The notes under the pieces are model-generated. The model searched no databases and had not been told where the DNA came from. It saw only the letters and a program-made list of their open reading frames with translations. This document shows, in pieces, positions 18,386 to 27,074 of a stretch of DNA of 64,000 nt (its first letter is position 1; the number at the start of each line of letters is the position of its first letter). The stretch is from Ignavibacteriota bacterium (GTDB lineage Bacteria; Bacteroidota; Ignavibacteria; Ignavibacteriales; Melioribacteraceae). The stretch covers positions 3,432,001 to 3,496,000 of the forward strand of contig JADJGF010000001.1 of assembly GCA_016708125.1 (NCBI GenBank), written 5' to 3'. Both the position numbers and the translations under genes were made by a program.

Positions 18386-18970
18386 ATGGTTACAATTCTT
18401 GGTTATAATAATTCGGAAAACGAATTCCTAAATAAAATTCTTTCTCAAAAAAATATTGATTTCAAATATTCCTTGGTTGAAAATCAAATTACTTCAGCCG
18501 AAAAAATCATTATTCCTCAACCTCAAAATTTCAATTCCGCATACAAAAAAATGCAAATGATGAATTTATTCAGTTTTTTAAGATTGATAAAAAAACCAAT
18601 TCTTGGAATAAATGACGGTTTTTGTTTTATGTGTAATGAAATTTTAGACAAATATAAATGTGGTTTAGGTTTTTTTAAACTTGATGTAAACTCAAGTTCG
18701 TTTGGTGGAAATTCAGAAAATTTTGTAACCGGTAAAATTCAAGTTAAGGAAGAATCTCAATTATTGAAAACGGAATTTAACAATTACGAAATTAAATTTG
18801 ATCAAAATTCTAAAATGAAGGATTGTGAATTTAGCAAATCAACTATATTATTTGATGAAAAAATATTTACACTTACTTGCGAAAATCAAAATTATTTTTC
18901 TGTTGAAATGAATTTTGATCTTAATCCGGAAATTGGCGAAAATATTATTTCAAATTTTGTAAAAATATAA
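18386..18970 (+). CDS. HisH-like class I glutamine amidotransferase homologue lacking the nucleophile
   Basis: The 194-residue length and the order of motifs recall HisH, the glutaminase subunit of imidazole glycerol phosphate synthase. In active enzymes the nucleophile elbow reads G-I-C-x-G-M-Q. Here the corresponding segment is PILGINDGFCFMCN, with Asn where Cys is expected. The following YKCGLGFFKLDV matches the HisH 'GLGLF' region, but the His-Glu pair expected near the C-terminus is not evident. It is therefore probably a non-catalytic relative. No other his genes are nearby. The homology call itself is moderate, because similarity is limited to short motifs. Confidence 0.5.
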   Translation: MVTILGYNNSENEFLNKILSQKNIDFKYSLVENQITSAEKIIIPQPQNFNSAYKKMQMMNLFSFLRLIKKPILGINDGFCFMCNEILDKYKCGLGFFKLDVNSSSFGGNSENFVTGKIQVKEESQLLKTEFNNYEIKFDQNSKMKDCEFSKSTILFDEKIFTLTCENQNYFSVEMNFDLNPEIGENIISNFVKI

Positions 18971-19091
18971 GTAACTATTAAAATTTTTCTAAAATGTATT
19001 TTCAAATCCAAATACTCTTAATCTATTTGCAAATATCAAAAGAGTCAAGATTAGCTGTATCTACTTTATTTTAATTTTTATAAATTAGACT

Positions 19092-19597
19092 ATGAAAAAG
19101 TTAGATTTTTATATCGATAAACTTACAAACTCAATAGAAAATGTAAAATCCGGTGATAACTTTAATACGGAAGTTTCTTTAGTTAATAAGATTGAATTAA
19201 ATTTAATAACAAAAAAAACTAAGTGGTTGTTCGATTGGGAAAAAGAAATAAATTATACGGAAAGAGATGTTTATAAATTAACAATAACTAATAATCCATT
19301 CATAATTCAAGGCTTAATAAGTATAGAAGTTAAAGAAGATCATGTATATATTCACCTTTTGAAAGTGCATCATTTAATATTGGAAAAGATAAAATATATT
19401 TGGGTGTTCCGGGAAATTTAGTTGCGTTTGCTTGTAAGCTTTCTTTTCAACGCGGATGCGATGGCTATGTTGCATTTACGGCAAAAACAAAGTTGATAAA
19501 ACATTATATTTCAACTTTAGGCGCTTCAAATATAGTAGGAAATTTAATGATAATTAATAACGAATCAGCATTAAAACTTATTAACAAATATTTTTAG
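19092..19597 (+). pseudogene. GNAT-like acetyltransferase, split by a frameshift
   Basis: A first reading frame (19092-19421) and a second (to 19597) together make a protein of about 168 residues. The second frame, read back across the junction, gives FESASFNIGKDKIYLGVPGN and then LVAFACKLSFQRGCDGYVAFT, ending NNESALKLINKYF. That resembles the C-terminal half of small GNAT-type acetyltransferases. The break lies at the CCTTTTG run near 19355-19362, consistent with one lost or gained T. Either the gene is decayed or the base run is miscalled. It is followed 8 bases later by a small gene that may be its partner. Confidence 0.55.
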
Positions 19598-19605
19598 GTA
19601 ATAAA

Positions 19606-19842
19606 ATGAACTTAATTAAAGAACCGTTGAATGTTGATTTATATATTGAATCAAAACAACTAACGGAAAAAGAAAAACTGATAATAAGTAACCTCATAAA
19701 AGCAGACAAAAAAAACAGAGTAAACGAGTTTCATTGCGAAGAAGTAAAAAAATTAAAGAAACTCTTTAAGTTGGTTTCGTATTGTATTAACATAAAAAGT
19801 TATTTTATAAATAATCATTCAATCTTTAATTTCATACCTTAA
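19606..19842 (+). CDS. Small hypothetical protein next to the GNAT-like gene (78 aa)
   Basis: The N-terminal part (NLIKEPLNVDLYIESKQLTEKEKLIISNLIK) is charged and looks like a small helical protein. The last third (SYFINNHSIFNFIP) is hydrophobic and may be translated intergenic sequence, so the true protein could have been shorter. The ATG at 19606 follows TTTTAGGTAATAAA, a modest ribosome binding site. Its position 8 bases after the GNAT-like gene suggests a two-gene unit, possibly toxin-antitoxin-like. I have no direct motif evidence for that. Confidence 0.5.
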   Translation: MNLIKEPLNVDLYIESKQLTEKEKLIISNLIKADKKNRVNEFHCEEVKKLKKLFKLVSYCINIKSYFINNHSIFNFIP

Positions 19843-19895
19843 AAATCTTTCTTGATTACCATAAACTTATTTAATTAGTTTAATTATAAAAATTA

Positions 19896-20813
19896 GTGAA
19901 TTTTATGAAATTCATTTACCCCAGAAGAAAAACCGAACTTGGCAATTACGCTAAACAGAATATTGAACACAAACTAACACCAATAACATATCAAGAATAT
20001 TTAGTAGAACTATTAAAATATATTGGTAAACGAGAAGATGCTAGAATATTACGACAAATTTTAAGTTTTCAGAAAGAGAGAAAAATTGAACTTTGGAAAA
20101 AGTTTCTCTCAGAAAAGCAAACATTTGCTCCTTGGATGCTGGTATTGGATTCTGTAAATAATTCTGCGGTAATTTCTAATTCTTTTTTCGCAAATTCTTT
20201 TATCTCAAATCTCACATCTAACATCTTCCGTTTTACTTTTTCATTTTTCACATTATTCTTTGCCAACAAAGTATTTTCCCAATCCGTTTCAGTTACCGGA
20301 AGAGTAGTAGATGAAACTATACAAACTCCATTATCCAATGTTACAGTTAACGTCCACACTTCATATAATAATTCTGATCATAGAGTTGAAACCGGAATTA
20401 CAGATAACAATGGAAGATTTTTAATAAATGCATCGCTTACAGATATAAAAAATGAAAAAATAATATATGACAAATATTCAATATCAGAAGCATATCCCAA
20501 TCCTACTTCGGGTATTTCAAGTGTAGAATTTGGTGTTCCCAAACAATCAAATGTTACACTAAAGGTTTTTAATGTTTTGGGTGAGGAATGTTTTACCAAT
20601 AATTTCTTAACTAGCAGCGGAACTTGGAGAACCGGTTTAGATTTAAGCAATTACGCAAATGGTTTTTACATAGTTGGTCTTTATTCCAACGGAAAACTAA
20701 TAAAAAGTACAAAACTTATTATTGATAAACACACAAGTAACGGCAATCTTTTGCCTCTTACACAAATTACAAATATTAATACACAAACCTTAAAAAAAGA
20801 AAAGAGTCTGTAA
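19896..20813 (+). pseudogene. T9SS-sorted carboxypeptidase-regulatory-like protein, 3' end cut by IS256-type element
   Basis: This long N-terminal cytosolic-looking part (about residues 1-105, KTELGNYAKQNIEHKLTPIT...) leads to a hydrophobic segment near 105-125 ending NKVFSQ, which looks like an internal signal sequence. A carboxypeptidase-regulatory-like fold follows (VSVTGRVVDETIQTPLSNV...). A T9SS-type sorting domain comes next (SEAYPNPTSGISSVEFGV ... YANGFYIVGLY). The frame continues 30 residues past the usual end of such a domain and stops inside the insertion element: its last two codons and stop (TCT CTG-like 'agt ctg taa') come from the element's inverted repeat. The natural 3' end is not found on the other side of the element. 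Confidence 0.65.
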
Positions 20814-20910
20814 AATAATTTGTGTAAATGGGATTTATCATGATTAAAATTCCTGAAATCTATCCTTAAAATAAACAGAAAAATTAGAAAGAATAAGCGC
20901 CCAATTATGA

Positions 20911-20926
20911 TCCGTTAGCTAACGGA
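20911..20926. repeat. 16-bp palindrome insert, 3' site in IS copy 1
   Basis: TCCGTTAGCTAACGGA is its own reverse complement. It lies between the codons for TMP and HNWAL of the transposase; removing the 16 bases joins these in frame. Confidence 0.9.
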
Positions 20927-21846
20927 GGCATCGTCCATTTTTAGATAAATCTCTGTAAGCCAAATATAACATTTTTTTAAGAGCATCATCGTTTGGGAAA
21001 AGAGCTCTGTTTTTAGTTACTTTTCTAAATTGACGATGCACAGATTCCACTGCATTCGTGGTATAAATGACCGTTCTAATTTCTTGGGGATATTTGAAAA
21101 ATGTAGCAAGATTATTCCAATTATTTCTCCAAGATCTGATAGCAAGAGAATATTTATTTGTCCAGTTTTCTTCCAAAGAGTCAAGATTTAATAAAGCAGC
21201 TTCTTCAGTTGGAGCTTTATAAACTTCTTTTAGTTGATTCATAAATTTCTTTTGGTCTTTTGAAGCAACATATTTTAGGGTATTTCTAATTTGGTGAATA
21301 ACACAAAGCTGGATTTCAGCTTTTGGGAAAACAGAATTTATTGCTTCGGGGAATCCTTTCAATCCATCAATTGATGCAATGAAAATATCTTCAACACCTC
21401 GATTCTTTAGTTCTGTTAAAACATTAAGCCAGAAGTTTGATCCTTCTGCTTCACCGACCCATAATCCAAGTAGATCTTTGTGTCCTTCTATATCAACCGC
21501 TAAACAGGTATATGCAGCCTTTGATACTACTTTCTTTGATTCATCTCTTACTTTGTAATGGATAGCGTCGAAGAAAACTATAGGATATATTTTCTCAAGA
21601 ATTCTATTTTGCCATTGTTCGGCAAGTACAACTATTTTATCTGTAATATTCGAAACTAAAGTAGGGCTAATATCTATTCCGTAAAGTTCTGTAATATGTG
21701 TTTGTATGTCTCGAGTTGTCATTCCTTTTGCATACATGGATATGATTTTATTCTCTATTGGCCCAATTGTTTTTTCATACTTTTTTACAATTATTGGATC
21801 AAATTCACCATTGCGGTCTCTGGGGACAGAAATCTCAATTTCACCG

Positions 21847-21862
21847 TCCGTTAGCTAACGGA
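21847..21862. repeat. 16-bp palindrome insert, 5' site in IS copy 1
   Basis: This is the same TCCGTTAGCTAACGGA sequence as at 20911. It lies between the codons for KND and GEIEIS; removal restores KND-GEIEISVPRDR in frame. Confidence 0.9.
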
Positions 21863-22237
21863 TCATTCTTGAGTGATTTATGTGTTTTCCCATTTCTATA
21901 ATTACCATTGTTTTTGCCAACTGGTGAATATTTTCATATCCTAAGTGTTCGGTTAGTTCACTTTCTAACATTTGTTCTAAAGTTCCAGCTAATAGTTTTT
22001 TAATAGCTCCGTCTTTACCCATTAAATCATCGTATGTTTTTGCTTTGGTAAGATCGGCTTTTAGTTGCTCGATCATTTTTTCGGTGAGCTCCATTGTGTA
22101 ATCTCCTTTCGGATTTGGTTAATAAGTTAGTGATTTTTTTGCATAATTAAATGCTGTTCCGCTACGCTTCACAGCATTTAATTAAACCTCTTTATTAACC
22201 ATTTACACAAAACTTTTTACACTACCTTTAAACAAAA

Positions 22238-22268
22238 AAGCCTTCTAAGTTATTGTTTTAGAAGGCTT
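22238..22268 (-). terminator. Terminator downstream of the CAT-anticodon tRNA
   Basis: The stem AAGCCTTCTAA / TTAGAAGGCTT has an 8-9-base loop. On the minus strand it is followed by TTTTTTG, directly after the tRNA at 22276-22349. Confidence 0.85.
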
Positions 22269-22275
22269 ATGTTTG

Positions 22276-22349
22276 TGGGCCCGGAGGGACTTGAACCCCC
22301 GACCCTCTGATTATGAGTCAGATGCTCTAACCAACTGAGCTACAGGCCC
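22276..22349 (-). tRNA. tRNA with anticodon CAT (elongator Met, or Ile2)
   Basis: The minus strand folds as a class I tRNA: acceptor GGGCCTG/CGGGCCC, D arm AGCTCAGTTGGTTAGAGC, anticodon loop CTCATAA in stem TCTGA/TCAGA, T loop GGTTCAAGTCC and discriminator A. No CCA is encoded. The first acceptor pair is intact, so it is not the initiator. CAT could be elongator methionine or lysidine-modified isoleucine; I favour Met. Confidence 0.9.
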
Positions 22350-22490
22350 TAAAAATTGCGTATGCAAAATAACACAATCATTTTTTGAAATCAATAAAAT
22401 TCTATATCTATCATTATTTATCAATTCATATTTTTTTTAATGCTGATATATTTTTATTTTAGTAAATCGTATCTATTAAAAGGATGATTT

Positions 22491-24425
22491 ATGGAAAATA
22501 ATTTATCTTCATTCAAACCTTATATTTCTGCAAAAGATTTTATTCCGGAATTTACACCAAAAGCTATTATTCTCGGCGCAATTTTTGGAATTATTTTTGG
22601 TGCCGCAACTGTGTATTTGGGTTTAAAAGTTGGATTAACCGTAAGTGCTTCAATCCCAATTGCAGTATTATCAATTTCGGTTTTTAAGCATATTGGAAAA
22701 TCAACAATTTTGGAAAATAATATTGTTCAGACTATTGGATCTGCCGGGGAATCGGTTGCGGCTGGTGTGGTTTTTACAATTCCGGCTTTGCTTTTTTTAC
22801 CCGGCGGTCAAGATTATTTCCAATATTTTCAGATTTTTGTTTTGGCTTTAGCTGGAGGAATTTTAGGCGTACTTTTTATGATACCTTTAAGAAGATCATT
22901 AATTGTTAAGGAACATGGAAAATTACCTTTCCCAGAAGGAACAGCATGTGCTGATGTTTTAGTTGCTGGTGAAAAAGGCGGAAAACTTGCACAAAAAGTA
23001 TTTTATGGATTAGGTATTGCCTTCGCATATAAATTTTTAATGTCGATTTTAGGATTGTGGAAAGATGTTCCGACTTATATTTTTAATAGAAAATCTTCAC
23101 TCCCAAATGGTACTGTAACGGCAGAAATTACTCCAGAACTTTTAGGTGTTGGATACATTATCGGTCCCAAAATTTCCGGAATCATGGTTGCGGGCGGTGT
23201 TTTATCTTGGTTGGTTTTAATTCCATTAATTACTTTGTTGGGAGACAATTTAACTCAAGCATTTCCACCGGCTTCAAAATTAATTTCGGAAATGAGTCCG
23301 CGGGATATTTGGAATAATTATATTAGATACATTGGTGCCGGCGCAGTAACGTTTGGCGGAATAATTACATTGATTAGAACTTTCCCAACAATAATTAGTG
23401 CGTTTAAAGATTCATTTAAGAATTTAAAAGAATCAAAAAGCAATAATAATGTTGAAATATCTAGAACTGAAAAAGATATTCCATTAGTTTACGTTTTAAT
23501 CGGAAGCGTTATTTTAGTAATATTTATGGCAATAATTCCAAACATTCCCACAAATCTTTTATCATCATTAATGATCGTAGTTTTTGGATTCTTTTTTGTT
23601 ACAGTTTCCTCAAGAATTGTTGGATTAATTGGTTCTTCATCTAATCCAATTTCCGGAATGACAATTGCAACTTTGATGGCAACAGCTCTTATTTTTGTTG
23701 GAGTTGGTTGGACTGGCGATATGTATCAGCCAATAGTATTAATTGTTGGATCAATAGTTTGTATTGCTTCAGCAAATGCCGGAGCGACTTCTCAAGATTT
23801 AAAAACCGGATATATAGTTGGCGCAACACCAATAAAACAACAATTAGGTTTAATAATTGGTGTAGTTGCATCATCATTTGTAATTGGAGCAACTGTTCTT
23901 TTACTTAATAATGCATTAGGAATTGGCGCAATTACACCAGACCATCCAACACCGTTACCAGCACCGCAAGCAACACTAATGGCAACAGTTATTAAAGGAT
24001 TGTTGAGTCAAAATTTACCTTGGGGTTTAGTAATTGTTGGAATGGGAATTTCCGCAGTTATGGAATTAAGCGGGGTTAGATCATTACCGTTTGCTGTTGG
24101 CGCTTATTTGCCATTATCTACAACATCACCAATTTTTATGGGTGGTTTAATAAAATTGATTGTCGATAAAATTAAGAAAAGTGATAAAGAAGAATCTGAA
24201 ATTGGACCGGGAGCACTTTTTAGTTCTGGTTTAATAGCCGGTGGAGCTTTAACCGGAATTTTAATTGCAGTTATGATTGGAACAAATTATAATAATAAAC
24301 CAATTGCCGAATATTTCAATACCGGAATTGCCGAAAATTTTGGAAGTGCCGGAGATTTAATTTCAATAATAATTTTTGTTGCGCTTGCATTCACACTTTT
24401 TAAGTTTGCTTCATCAAAAGAATAA
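22491..24425 (+). CDS. OPT-family oligopeptide transporter
   Basis: This large inner-membrane protein (644 residues, about 15-16 hydrophobic segments) belongs to the OPT/YSL superfamily. It begins with FTPKAIILGAIFGIIFGAATVY and contains SAGESVAAGVVFTIPAL, KLPFPEGTACADVL and GAYLPLSTTSPIFMGG, all typical of the family. OPT members bring in small peptides, or metal-chelate complexes, by proton symport. It is the first gene of a four-gene set (OPT, MFS, PqqD-like, M29 aminopeptidase), and this context favours peptides. The ATG at 22491 follows AAAAGGATG. The next gene begins 14 bases downstream. Confidence 0.92.
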   Translation: MENNLSSFKPYISAKDFIPEFTPKAIILGAIFGIIFGAATVYLGLKVGLTVSASIPIAVLSISVFKHIGKSTILENNIVQTIGSAGESVAAGVVFTIPALLFLPGGQDYFQYFQIFVLALAGGILGVLFMIPLRRSLIVKEHGKLPFPEGTACADVLVAGEKGGKLAQKVFYGLGIAFAYKFLMSILGLWKDVPTYIFNRKSSLPNGTVTAEITPELLGVGYIIGPKISGIMVAGGVLSWLVLIPLITLLGDNLTQAFPPASKLISEMSPRDIWNNYIRYIGAGAVTFGGIITLIRTFPTIISAFKDSFKNLKESKSNNNVEISRTEKDIPLVYVLIGSVILVIFMAIIPNIPTNLLSSLMIVVFGFFFVTVSSRIVGLIGSSSNPISGMTIATLMATALIFVGVGWTGDMYQPIVLIVGSIVCIASANAGATSQDLKTGYIVGATPIKQQLGLIIGVVASSFVIGATVLLLNNALGIGAITPDHPTPLPAPQATLMATVIKGLLSQNLPWGLVIVGMGISAVMELSGVRSLPFAVGAYLPLSTTSPIFMGGLIKLIVDKIKKSDKEESEIGPGALFSSGLIAGGALTGILIAVMIGTNYNNKPIAEYFNTGIAENFGSAGDLISIIIFVALAFTLFKFASSKE

Positions 24426-24439
24426 GCATTAGGATTTTT

Positions 24440-25729
24440 ATGAATAATAATTTTGATCAAAATTTAGAATTAAAACAACAGCCATCATCTTTATTTAGGT
24501 GGCTGATTTTAGTTATTATTAGCTTGGCAATGTTCGGAAATTACTATGTTTATGATAGCATTGCACCAATTGCAGATATGCTAAAACAAGATTTAGGATT
24601 TAGCGATGAGAATATTGGGCAGATGTACTCTATTTATAGTATTGCAGCAATTTTTATTCTAATTCCCGGTGGAATTTTTATTGATAAATTCGGCACAAAA
24701 ATCTCAGTTTTAGTGTTTGGAATAATTTGCACTATTGCTGCGGTAATTCCAACTTTATCATCGGATTTAACAATTATGCTTGCCGGGAGATTATTATTAG
24801 GAATCGGCGCTGAGCCATTAATTGTTGCAATTACCACTGCTCTTGCAAAATGGTTTAAGGGAAAGGAGTTGAGTTTTGCTTTCGGAATTAATTTAACAAT
24901 CGCCAGACTCGGATCAGTTGCCGCAGATAATTCACCAACTTGGGCAAATCCATATTATATAAATTGGCATGATCCACTTGTACTTTCAGCAATAATTTCA
25001 ATTTCATGTGCAATTGGCGGAATTGCGTATTGGCTCCTTGAAAACTCCGCTGAAAAAAAATATTCAATTGGGCAAGCCGGGCAGACAGACAAATTCGTTT
25101 TATCTGATATGTTTAAATTCAGTAAATCATTCTGGTATATTGTTGCTTTGTGTATAACATTTTATTCGGCAATTTTTCCATTTAGAAGTTTTGCAATTAA
25201 ATTCTTTATGGAATTTCATGGAGAAAGCAGAGAGTTTGCCGGATTCTTAAATAGCTTGCTCCCAATTTCCGCAATGATTGCAACGCCGTTGTTTGGATTA
25301 TTTGTAGATAAAGTTGGAAACAGAGCACTTTTTATGATGCTTGGTTCATTTCTTCTGCTTCCGGTTTATTTGATGTTTGTCTATTCAGATATTTCACTTT
25401 ATGTTCCAATTTCCATGATGGGAATTGCATTTTCGTTAATTCCAGCAGTAATGTGGCCCTCTGTTGCATATATTGTTGAACAAAACCGACTTGGAACTGC
25501 ATATTCATTAATGACTTTAATTCAACAAATAGGCTTAGCCGGATTTAATTGGATGATTGGCGCAGCAAATGATTATGGAAAAGCAAGTGCAGAAAACCCA
25601 GCCGGTTACGAATACGGAATGTGGATTTTTTCTGTATTAGGATTTTTAGGTTTACTTTTTGCATTTCTCTTGCGGAAATCTGAAACCGGAGCACATGGTC
25701 ATGGATTAGAAAAAGCCGGAACAGTTTAA
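24440..25729 (+). CDS. Major facilitator superfamily transporter
   Basis: This MFS permease has 429 residues and 12 predicted helices. The MFS motif A region between helices 2 and 3 reads GGIFIDKFGTKI, and the second half has an equivalent loop FGLFVDKVGNR. The substrate is not evident. Sitting between an oligopeptide transporter and a PqqD-like protein, it may export or import peptides or amino acids produced by the neighbouring aminopeptidase. Its stop codon is immediately followed by the start of the next gene (25730), so the two are surely co-transcribed and perhaps translationally coupled. Confidence 0.9.
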   Translation: MNNNFDQNLELKQQPSSLFRWLILVIISLAMFGNYYVYDSIAPIADMLKQDLGFSDENIGQMYSIYSIAAIFILIPGGIFIDKFGTKISVLVFGIICTIAAVIPTLSSDLTIMLAGRLLLGIGAEPLIVAITTALAKWFKGKELSFAFGINLTIARLGSVAADNSPTWANPYYINWHDPLVLSAIISISCAIGGIAYWLLENSAEKKYSIGQAGQTDKFVLSDMFKFSKSFWYIVALCITFYSAIFPFRSFAIKFFMEFHGESREFAGFLNSLLPISAMIATPLFGLFVDKVGNRALFMMLGSFLLLPVYLMFVYSDISLYVPISMMGIAFSLIPAVMWPSVAYIVEQNRLGTAYSLMTLIQQIGLAGFNWMIGAANDYGKASAENPAGYEYGMWIFSVLGFLGLLFAFLLRKSETGAHGHGLEKAGTV

Positions 25730-26059
25730 ATGTTAGGAAATGAAAGTATTTATCCAATTAGAGAATGTGAATTTATTGAAGAAAATAACTTGGTAACAGT
25801 TTTTTATCTTAACAAACATCCAAGTTTTATTGAGAAAATATTTTTTCGAAATCAATTAAAAAAGCCTCATAAAATTGATTTAGACGACGTCGGTAGTTTT
25901 ATTTGGCATCTTTGTGATGGCAAAAACACTATTGATCAAATAGTAGAAAAAGCTAAAAATCATTTCTCCGAAAAAATTGAACCGGCAAATCAAAGAGTTG
26001 AGCTTTTCATCAACCAAATGAATAATAACAAAATTATTAAATTGTATCAAAGGAAATAA
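25730..26059 (+). CDS. PqqD-like (RRE-type winged helix) protein
   Basis: This 109-residue protein carries the PqqD core at about residues 45-100: IDLDDVGSFIWHLCDGKNTI followed by DQIVEKAKNHFSE. In PQQ and other RiPP pathways, PqqD-like domains (RiPP recognition elements) hold the leader peptide of a precursor for a radical SAM enzyme. No PQQ genes, radical SAM protein or precursor peptide is visible within several kilobases. It lies head-to-tail with the MFS gene and 14 bases before the aminopeptidase gene. It may instead be a peptide-binding accessory of the transport system. The fold call is good; the role is open. Confidence 0.8.
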   Translation: MLGNESIYPIRECEFIEENNLVTVFYLNKHPSFIEKIFFRNQLKKPHKIDLDDVGSFIWHLCDGKNTIDQIVEKAKNHFSEKIEPANQRVELFINQMNNNKIIKLYQRK

Positions 26060-26073
26060 TTTTAGGGTGAAAT

Positions 26074-27036
26074 ATGGAATTAAGTAAACTTGATAAAGCA
26101 TCAATAATTGCAATTAAAGATTGTATGGGTACAAAAAAAAATGAAAAAGTTCTTGTAATTACAGATGAAAATAAAAGAGAAATCGGTTATTCCCTATACC
26201 AAAATGCAATTAAACTTGGTTACGAAGCTTTCATAATTGAAATGAAATCACTTGAATATAATGGTGAAGAACCGCCAAAATTAATTGCTGAAGCAATGAA
26301 AATGGCAGATGTAATTTTGTGTCCAACTACAAAATCTTTAACTCACACAAATGCAAGAAGGGAAGCTTCGACATTAGGAAAACGCATTGCTACTTTTCCG
26401 GGAATTACCAAAGAAGTTATGATTCGCGGATTAAGTGCTGATTATATTAAAATTTCCACTTTGACAATTAAATTGGCAAAATTGATTGATAAAACGGAAA
26501 TTATAAAAGTTACAGCCCCAAATGGAACTGATATTACTTTGAATGTAAATGGAAGAAAAGGTTTTGCGAGTAAAGGACTTTTTCACAAAAAAGGTGAAAG
26601 CGGAAATTTGCCAACCGGCGAAGCATTTGCTTCTCCCGTAGAAGGAAAATCAGAAGGAATTTTTGTTGCAGATGGTTCATTTGCGGGAATTGGTGTATTG
26701 AAAACTCCAATAAAGATAAAAGTTGAAAAAGGTTTAGCAACGGAAATTTCCGGTGGTATTGAAGCAAAAAATTTAATTGAAATGCTTTCGAGATTTGGTA
26801 AAAAGGGAAGAAATATTGCAGAAATTGGAATTGGTACAAACGATAAAGCAAAATTAAGTGGAATGCTTTTGGAAGATGAAAAAGTTTTAGGTACAGTTCA
26901 TATAGCGTTGGGAGACAATAAATCTATGGGCGGAAATGTTAATGTCCCAATTCATCTGGATGGAGTAATTTTAAAACCAACCGTATATTTTGATGGAAAA
27001 TTAATAATGCAAAATGGGAAATTATTAATAAAATAA
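26074..27036 (+). CDS. M29-like (aminopeptidase T family) metallopeptidase
   Basis: The 320-residue protein matches the thermophilic aminopeptidase (M29) family, which removes N-terminal residues from peptides using two metal ions. Family landmarks include TKSLTHTNARREAS, the metal-ligand region NLPTGEAFASPVEG, EIGIGTND and then HIALGDN and IHLDGVI, each of which supplies acidic or His ligands. There is no signal peptide, so it is cytosolic. Being last in the OPT-MFS-PqqD operon, it probably digests imported peptides. The ATG at 26074 is preceded by AGGGTGAA. Confidence 0.87.
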   Translation: MELSKLDKASIIAIKDCMGTKKNEKVLVITDENKREIGYSLYQNAIKLGYEAFIIEMKSLEYNGEEPPKLIAEAMKMADVILCPTTKSLTHTNARREASTLGKRIATFPGITKEVMIRGLSADYIKISTLTIKLAKLIDKTEIIKVTAPNGTDITLNVNGRKGFASKGLFHKKGESGNLPTGEAFASPVEGKSEGIFVADGSFAGIGVLKTPIKIKVEKGLATEISGGIEAKNLIEMLSRFGKKGRNIAEIGIGTNDKAKLSGMLLEDEKVLGTVHIALGDNKSMGGNVNVPIHLDGVILKPTVYFDGKLIMQNGKLLIK

Positions 27037-27074
27037 TATTTTAATTAAAATTCTATAAATGATTATAATTTAAC

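Larger units (their letters stand above)
20844..22094 (-). pseudogene. IS256-family transposase, broken (copy 1)
   Basis: This is a mutator-type transposase. The N-terminal 79 residues (from the ATG at 22094) match the family up to TEHLGYEN, where a missing A shifts the frame. The correct frame then reads GKNNGNYRNGKTHKSLKND. A 16-bp palindrome (21847-21862) interrupts the gene and supplies a TAG stop. After it the original frame resumes (GEIEISVPRDRNGEFDPIIVKK) and runs through the catalytic core, including FFDAIHYKVRDE and VIHQIRNTLKYV. Near the 3' end an A-run is one base short and a second palindrome (20911-20926) precedes the natural ending NWALILSNFSVYFKDRFQEF (stop at 20844). It is non-functional as written. 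Confidence 0.85.
20804..22226 (-). mobile_element. IS256-family insertion sequence, copy 1
   Basis: The element spans from GAGTCTGTAAAATAATTTG (20804) to the complement of GGTAGTGTAAAAAGTTTTG (22226). The ends form an imperfect inverted repeat sharing TGTAAAA...TTTGTGTAAATGG. It is 1423 bases long and nearly identical to the copy at 44216-45638 in opposite orientation. The two differ by single A-run lengths: 6 against 5 A's in the complement of 21779-21786, and 5 against 6 A's near 20940. No exact 8-9-base target duplication is visible at its borders. Confidence 0.9.

Noticed and set aside
19350..19365. Programmed -1 frameshift in the GNAT-like gene
   Set aside because: The run CCTTTTG is not a standard slippery heptamer and I see no downstream pseudoknot; a mutation or miscalled run is simpler.
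25730..26059. PQQ biosynthesis locus
   Set aside because: None of pqqA, B, C or E is present; only the PqqD-like fold is.
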